Shown: positions 58,758 through 64,000 of the stretch, piece by piece | How the letters are laid out: each line of letters begins with the position of its first letter | How positions within the stretch are numbered: the first letter of the stretch is position 1 | NCBI RefSeq assembly: GCF_029168945.1 | Contig: NC_083602.1 | Span: 28,941,323-29,005,322, forward strand | Length of the DNA: 64,000 nt | From: Cannabis sativa | Taxonomy: Eukaryota > Streptophyta > Magnoliopsida > Rosales > Cannabaceae | Direction of reading: 5' to 3' | The notes under the pieces: generated by a model | What the model saw: the letters and a program-made list of their open reading frames with translations, nothing else | What the model was told of the DNA's origin: nothing | The model's database searches: none | Made by a program: the position numbers and the translations under genes

Positions 58758-59571
58758 TTTTCCTTTTGGTGCATCACCAGGATTAGCAGCCTTTTTCTTT
58801 TTAACTGTTTTCACAGCTTGAACAGGTTTTTTGCTATTCTTCCATTTCTTCTTGTTCTTGGGTTTGGAAGTAGAGGCAAGGTTTGCCTCAGCCTTAGTCG
58901 CTCCATTACCATTTCTAGAATTAGGAGTTTTAGACCCTTTCTTCTGTGGTCCTCCAATCAAATTTTCAAATGTCTGAAGGTCGTTAACCAACTCGTGAAA
59001 GTCTTGTTCTTTCTTATTCATGACATAATTGGAGGTGTAGGGCAGAAAAGCTGGAGTTAGACTATTCAAGATTAGACTAACTTGAGTTGTCTGATCCATT
59101 TGAGCTCCATGATTCTGAGCTTCTTGGTAATAACTTGCCATCTGGAGAAGGTGATCACACACATTTTGATGAGGACTCATCCGTGCATTGATAAACTTCC
59201 TTGTCGCTTCAAAGCGAGATTGGATTGATGCCATTCCGAATAGATTAGTTAAGTCCGTCATGATTCCTGCAGCCGTGTCAGTGTTTGCAAATCTTGTTTT
59301 CAAGGTGTCTACCATGCTGGAAAGTATGAAGTATCGAAGCTTTGTTGTTGGCATTTTGCCAACGCTCGTACTTCTCCTTTACAACTTTGGTTGCATTGTC
59401 ACCCAGCTGCTCAGGAGACGGCTCAGTTAACACAAACAAGGCACTTTCACCTATAAGAGCAATGTTAATGTTCTCTTTCCATTTTGGGAAGTTAGATCCA
59501 TTCAGCTTATTATCAGTCAATAGTGACAACATGGGATTGGTCATTGTCATGTGGGATACTACAAATAACAA
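58752..59571 (-). pseudogene. Copia-type gag of E2, frameshifted
   Basis: Capsid precursor of a Copia-type element. It starts near 59571, with MTMTNPMLSLLTDNKLNGSN and FPKWKENINIALIGESALFV (tRNA/UBN2-type gag N-terminus). A frameshift near 59340 is followed by LRYFILSSMVDTLKTRFANT, FINARMSPHQNVCDHLLQMA, LILNSLTPAFLPYTSNYVMN and a Lys-rich tail NKKKWKNSKK. It ends at KGKE followed by a stop supplied at the edge of the inserted MITE; the knuckle lies on the other side. About 270 residues before the knuckle is ordinary for this gag type. Confidence 0.9.
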
Positions 59572-59699
59572 TAAATAGAAATCAAGTAAGGTTTAAAAAA
59601 TAAAATCTCATTCAGAAATTATTAGCACATAGCAAATAGGAATGATAAGCGAAAATACTAAAGCATACAGACCTAAATAATTTCTACGGTTTTCAACAA

Positions 59700-60065
59700 A
59701 CTGATACAGTGTCCCGTTTTGGCGAGAGTCAAAGCTACCATTCATTGAATAGAGTTGTCAGCTCATCTAAAATGATAAACATTCTAGCAACCTTTTATTC
59801 GATCAAGATTAGAATTCAGCGTTGTCCCGTTTAGGCGAGAGTCAGGGCTATTATATCTTATGAGCTTCCACCATTATTTCATACTCTTTGTAAGCCCTAT
59901 TAAAGTCGACACCATTAGGGTGATCCATACTAAAATAAACACTAAAAGAAAATACTCATCTTTCGAGATTCTACGGTGTTAGATTGCTAATGAACGTTCC
60001 TCCATTAGGGAGGATTACTCACTAAAACACTAACTATGTAAAACCAACAATGGAGATCGAATATC
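59700..60065 (-). other. E2 leader blocks shared with E1
   Basis: GTCCCGTTTTGGCGAGAGTC (about 59712), GTCCCGTTTAGGCGAGAGTC (about 59825) and an ATCTTTCGAGATTCTACGG..ACCAACAATGGAGATCG block (about 59958-60060) match E1 29354, 29466 and 29597-29705 almost base for base. They are non-coding and lie just upstream of gag. Confidence 0.75.
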
Positions 60066-61614
60066 ATAATATTAATAAAGCTCATTATTTAAAATGTATT
60101 TTCTTCTAATATAAATTTCAATCTATTTATTTTAAATATATATTTATTTAATTAAAATATAAAATTTAAAATAAAATTCTAAATAAAATTTTAATTTAAT
60201 ACTTATAAAATTATACTTAGATGGATAATAAAATGAATTATTTTCATCTTAGTATTAATTCTTCAATAAATATTTAGAAAATTATTTGATTTAAGTTGTA
60301 TTAATTTAAATTAATTTGCAACTCAAATTTAATTTTCTATAAATGCATATTGCATTTCGAAAAATTAAAGTATATAATTAAACAATTTTCGAAATGCTTT
60401 AAAATACAATAAAATAAATTAAACATTACTAGAAAAAATACTTCAAGCAAAAAAAATATCTATCTAGATTCCCTTTGACTAATTAATTCAATTTCTAATT
60501 ATAATATATTTCAGTTCATTTATTTTAAATTAATCATTGAATGAAAAAATCATTGATTTAAGTTGGTTCAAAATTAATTAAAATAAATAACTAATTTACA
60601 ACTTTAATCTATTTTTCAAGATAAATTCAAAAATATCTTGCATAATTAAATGAAATTTCGAAAAAAAAAATTGATTAATAAAATAAAAAAAAATATATTT
60701 TGAAAATTATTCAAATTTAAGTGGTTATGGAAATTTTAAAAAAAATTCCAACTTACAATAAATCTCTATTTAATTAAATATCATGAAAATAATAATATTT
60801 AAGTATCATGATGAAAATCAACTTAGATATTTAATTTTTAATTTAATTAAATGTATTAAATTCAAGAAATAAATAATTAAGTATAGAGGAGACTTAATTA
60901 TTAATTCTAGTTTAATACTAGGAAAATATACTATATTTAGATTGTTCCAAAATCAATTATTAAATAATTAATTTTGATCTAAAATATTTTCCTATTTAAC
61001 ATTAGAAAAATAACTAGTATTAGAAATAACTATCTAGAATATATTTCAATTAACTAAGTGTTTTTCTAAAATTTGAAAAATATCTAATTTAAGTTGTTAT
61101 AGAAAGAATCTAAAAAACAACTTAAATATTTTCAAACAAAATTTAATTAAATATCATAATTAGGTTGTAACCACCAAATAAAAAAAAATTCTAATTTAAG
61201 TTGAGAGAAATATCAACTTAAAAAAAATATCTTAAAAATCTTCAATAACCAATTCCTAGAATTCTCAACTTAGTTTTAAATTCAAAAGATATTCAAATTT
61301 AATTTTAAATGAAAATTAGTTAGAAATAACTAATTTATAACTTAAATAGGAATATTTAATGAAATAATTAAAATAAGCTTCAGAAAGAATCTAGTTAGTT
61401 TTAGTTCTTTATTTAATTAAATACAAGAAAAATACAGATAGTTTATCTAGAAATAATTTCATTAAACTAAGAGTATTTTTCTTAAAATTAACTTTAAAAT
61501 ATTAAAATGAAAAATAAATTTCATATATTTTAAAAGTTAATTATGCTGCTAATCAATTTTATTAGCTTAAACTAATCCAAGTAACCTAGTATAGTTATCC
61601 AAATCAGGCAAATG

Positions 61615-61925
61615 AGCCTTCACAGTTGGGGTAGTTCATGTGAGGGGGAGCTAGGTTCAGTATGTCGTACCCACTACTATTGGCCCCCAACTCTCACACA
61701 AGGCCCAAAAGAGAGGAATTTAACCTTAAAATGAACAACTGTTATTAATTGAATAGGCCCAAAAACTAAATGGGCCTAAATAAAATCTATCATGGTTTGA
61801 CATTTTATTTAGCAACCTAGTTCATTAAAAAAATGAACAACCTATATGCATCTATAACAAAAAGTAAACATATAGGCTCACACAGGTACACAGATTTGGA
61901 TGGATCCTATCATGTTACTAGGTCA
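61615..61925 (-). other. Conserved untranslated leader islands of E2
   Basis: Counterparts of E1 31005-31325: GGGGTAGTTCATGTGAGG, CAGTATGTCGTACCCACT, GGCCCCCAACTCTCACACAA, then CCTATATGCATCTA and ACATATAGGCTCACACAGGT. Flanking sequence has diverged into AT-rich filler. Confidence 0.7.
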
Positions 61926-63018
61926 TACACAGATGAAAGAAGAATGTAAAATTTACCTGTTACAAATTATTTACTCAACCTATTGACAATTGAACCATGG
62001 GTTAAAATCAGATCATTGGATCTGTCAACAAGTTAACCATGGCAATTTAGATCAAGCAATAATAGGTTTTATAAAACTTACACACAAGCTAAAAACACAT
62101 ACTTCTGCAACAAGTTGAATTGGATAGTTGGATATAGGATTTATTTAATTTTAAATTAAAAAAAATCGAAAAAATAATAAAAAAAATATTTTTTTTTGGT
62201 TTTAAATAAATTTAAATAAAATAAATTAATATTTAAAATTAAACCTACAATTTTGAAAAATTAGGCTTTAACAAACCTAAATATCATTTCAAAAAATTTG
62301 CTAACCCTCTTTTAAATTTTTCATGTTATTTTATAAATTAAATATTCAATAAAATAAAATGATAATTAAATATCCTTCTCTGATTTTATAATTTAATTTA
62401 AATAAAAAAATAACAAAATTTAAAAGTTAGCAAACTATCTTATTTCTATTCAAAATATCATGATTATAGTAATCTTATTTTAAATTTAAATAAGGTCAAA
62501 TAATTTAAAAATAGAATAATTTAAAAAAAAAATTAATATCTGACCTTAAATTTAAAAAATAAGGTAAAATAATCAAATTTAAAATAAGATATAAAATTAA
62601 GCAAAAAGGATAGATATTTACCTATTTTCAAGTTCAAATTACATTAATATCATAAATTAATTTTAAAACATCCAATTAATTTAATTCTGATAATTAGAAT
62701 TGAAATAGGAATAGTAAATATCTAAATACAAAACTACACAAAAAATCAGAAGTTAATTCCATGAAACAGCATGAAAACTTCAAAAAATCATAACTAATTC
62801 AAATAAAATTGAAATTAAGTTCTGTAAAATAGTAAATTGCTTAATTTTTTCCAAAATATCCAATAAAAATAATTCTAAAAACGAAAATTCAATTATTTTT
62901 TACAAAATTTCACAAGCATCAATCAATCATCATATAACACACAGATCAACATGAAACCATCCAAATCACACACAAATCGTTTTAAGTCCAAATTTCTTGC
63001 AAGCAAATCAATTACCAT

Positions 63019-63031
63019 GGCTCTGATACCA
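63019..63031 (-). promoter_or_regulatory. Primer binding site of E2
   Basis: Minus-strand TGGTATCAGAGCC, the canonical initiator-Met complement, two bases from the LTR end. It fixes 63034 as the LTR edge and the orientation of E2. Confidence 0.9.
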
Positions 63032-63033
63032 GT

Positions 63034-63356
63034 TGTTAGAATTTATTTTACCAGGATCTTAGATCTACTCACAAGTATGTTATTTTAACACCCTAAACAC
63101 GAACTTCTAAAATGATATGAAATAAACACATATAAAGTATAAGAAACCTTACTGTGGTTGCAGCGGAATATAATGTCTCCTTCCACTCAGATCTCTAACC
63201 CTTGTATCCTTTCTGTCACAGAGTATCACCAAGATCTGAGCCCGAATGTCCTTCTCTTCAGTTTGGATTCTTCACAATCTTCCAAACTATGATGAGATAC
63301 CACTTGATGTGTGTGGGCACTACTCTATCATTAAGGGTTTCGAAAAACTAGAAGAA

Positions 63357-63438
<82 letters not shown>

Positions 63439-64000
63439 CGGCTATAGAAGAGGAAGTGAAGGTTCAAATTTTTTTGAAAGCAAAATTTCTGATTTTCAAT
63501 CACTCTACAAGTGTGAGCCATCACTATCTATTTATAGGTAACCACTAGGTTTAGGTTAGGAATTATTGGACATTAAAATAATAAAAATATTAATTGGAAA
63601 AACCCAATTAAGTGGCCGGCCAAGGTGTAGTGGGCCCCACTTTGGTATTTTGCAATTTTACCAATTTTCATTCTTATTTTCTCAAAAACGCTAATTTTCC
63701 AATTCTAACCATTTAATTGCCAAAACTAATTATTTAATAACTAAAATTAATTATTAAATAATATTGTCATTTATTATATTTATTAATTAGACTTAATAAA
63801 GTCTTCCAATTAATAAACAAAACCTAGAATCTCTTTTCTTCACAAGTTTGCCCTTGCTTAGTGAAAATTCATAAACTAGACATAGTCTAATCTTAGAATT
63901 ATAATTGATTAATTAAAATCAATTAACTGAGTCTTACAAGCAGTATGGTCTTAACTAGAATGGGGACCATGGGCCTATACTTCTGAGCTTCCAATAAGCT
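63034..64000 (-). mobile_element. E2 5' LTR, partial
   Basis: It begins TGTTAGAATTTATTTTACCAGG and follows the left LTR closely, but keeps the sequence deleted near 55425 and carries an (AG)n run at 63361-63437. It runs past the window end. Confidence 0.9.
63361..63437. repeat. (AG)n microsatellite inside E2 5' LTR
   Basis: About 38 AG units. The partner LTR has only about five at the same place (55158-55169), so the run changed length after insertion. Confidence 0.95.

Larger units (their letters stand above)
54826..64000 (-). mobile_element. Copia-type LTR element E2 (runs off the window)
   Basis: Left LTR 54826-56150 (1325 bp, shortened by deletions), right LTR from 63034 to beyond 64000. 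The polypurine tract AAGTGGGAGTT (56151-56161, minus) and primer site TGGTATCAGAGCC (63031-63019, minus) show minus orientation. The 5 bp before the left LTR is ATGTG; the other duplication lies outside the window. The interior carries a gag with zinc knuckle, split by a MITE, and a decayed integrase near 57240-57400. No readable reverse transcriptase is present. 56162-57240 and 60070-61610 are AT-rich and hold nothing else I can assign. Confidence 0.9.

Overview
The window looks like nuclear DNA from a flowering plant, most likely a eudicot. It is AT-rich, has one intron-containing plant transcription-factor gene, and is otherwise filled with plant-type LTR retrotransposons (initiator-Met tRNA primer sites, long LTRs) and DNA transposons nested in one another. 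I cannot name the species from sequence alone.

Region by region. 1-1.6 kb: TCGATA-rich tandem repeats, in one sense on the left and the opposite sense on the right. 1.9 kb: a long (AG)n microsatellite. 3.0-7.2 kb (minus): the only convincing host gene, a six-exon AHL-family AT-hook DNA-binding protein closest to AHL14, with intact splice sites. 8.07-8.78 kb: a small hAT-type non-autonomous element with a target-site duplication. 9.8-10.3 kb: a fragment of a Copia LTR. 10.5-18.3 kb: Gypsy element A (plus; 2.86-kb LTR and primer site), carrying an almost intact BED-finger hAT transposon at 13.7-18.3 kb. 18.3-22.2 kb: a Copia-family LTR interrupted by a Tat-type solo LTR (18882-21175, perfect duplication ATAGA) and cut off at its 3' end against Gypsy B. 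22.2-42.1 kb: Gypsy B (minus), whose gag is split by complete Copia-type element E1 (24701-34789, duplication ACCCC) and whose 5' LTR is split by solo Gypsy LTR D (35954-40742). LTR D is itself split by a solo Copia-family LTR (38342-40278, duplication CAGAC). 42.1-47.7 kb: remains of a Tat-lineage Gypsy element (minus) with a 3' LTR piece, polypurine tract, a spliced antisense gene on the plus strand and an integrase. 47.7-52.9 kb: Gypsy C (minus), joined to the Tat integrase at the end of its RNase H. 52.9-54.8 kb: a MULE transposase remnant with ~200-bp tandem repeats. 54.8 kb to the end: Copia-type element E2 (minus), with a gag broken by a MITE; its second LTR runs off the window.

The strongest unusual signal is in the Gypsy LTRs. 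All four (A, B, C, D) carry short hairpins, in arrays in A, C and D. Stem sequences differ from copy to copy while pairing is kept through two-sided changes. Loops are short and recurrent: a TATT/GATT-type tetraloop and a GAGCGTA-like heptaloop. Other notable points are a hAT transposase one base from an open frame, a chromovirus/Tat pol junction, a Tat antisense gene with a candidate TATA box and introns, conserved untranslated islands in the E1/E2 leaders, and a palindromic GC-rich insert near the E1 primer site. All alignments were made by eye.
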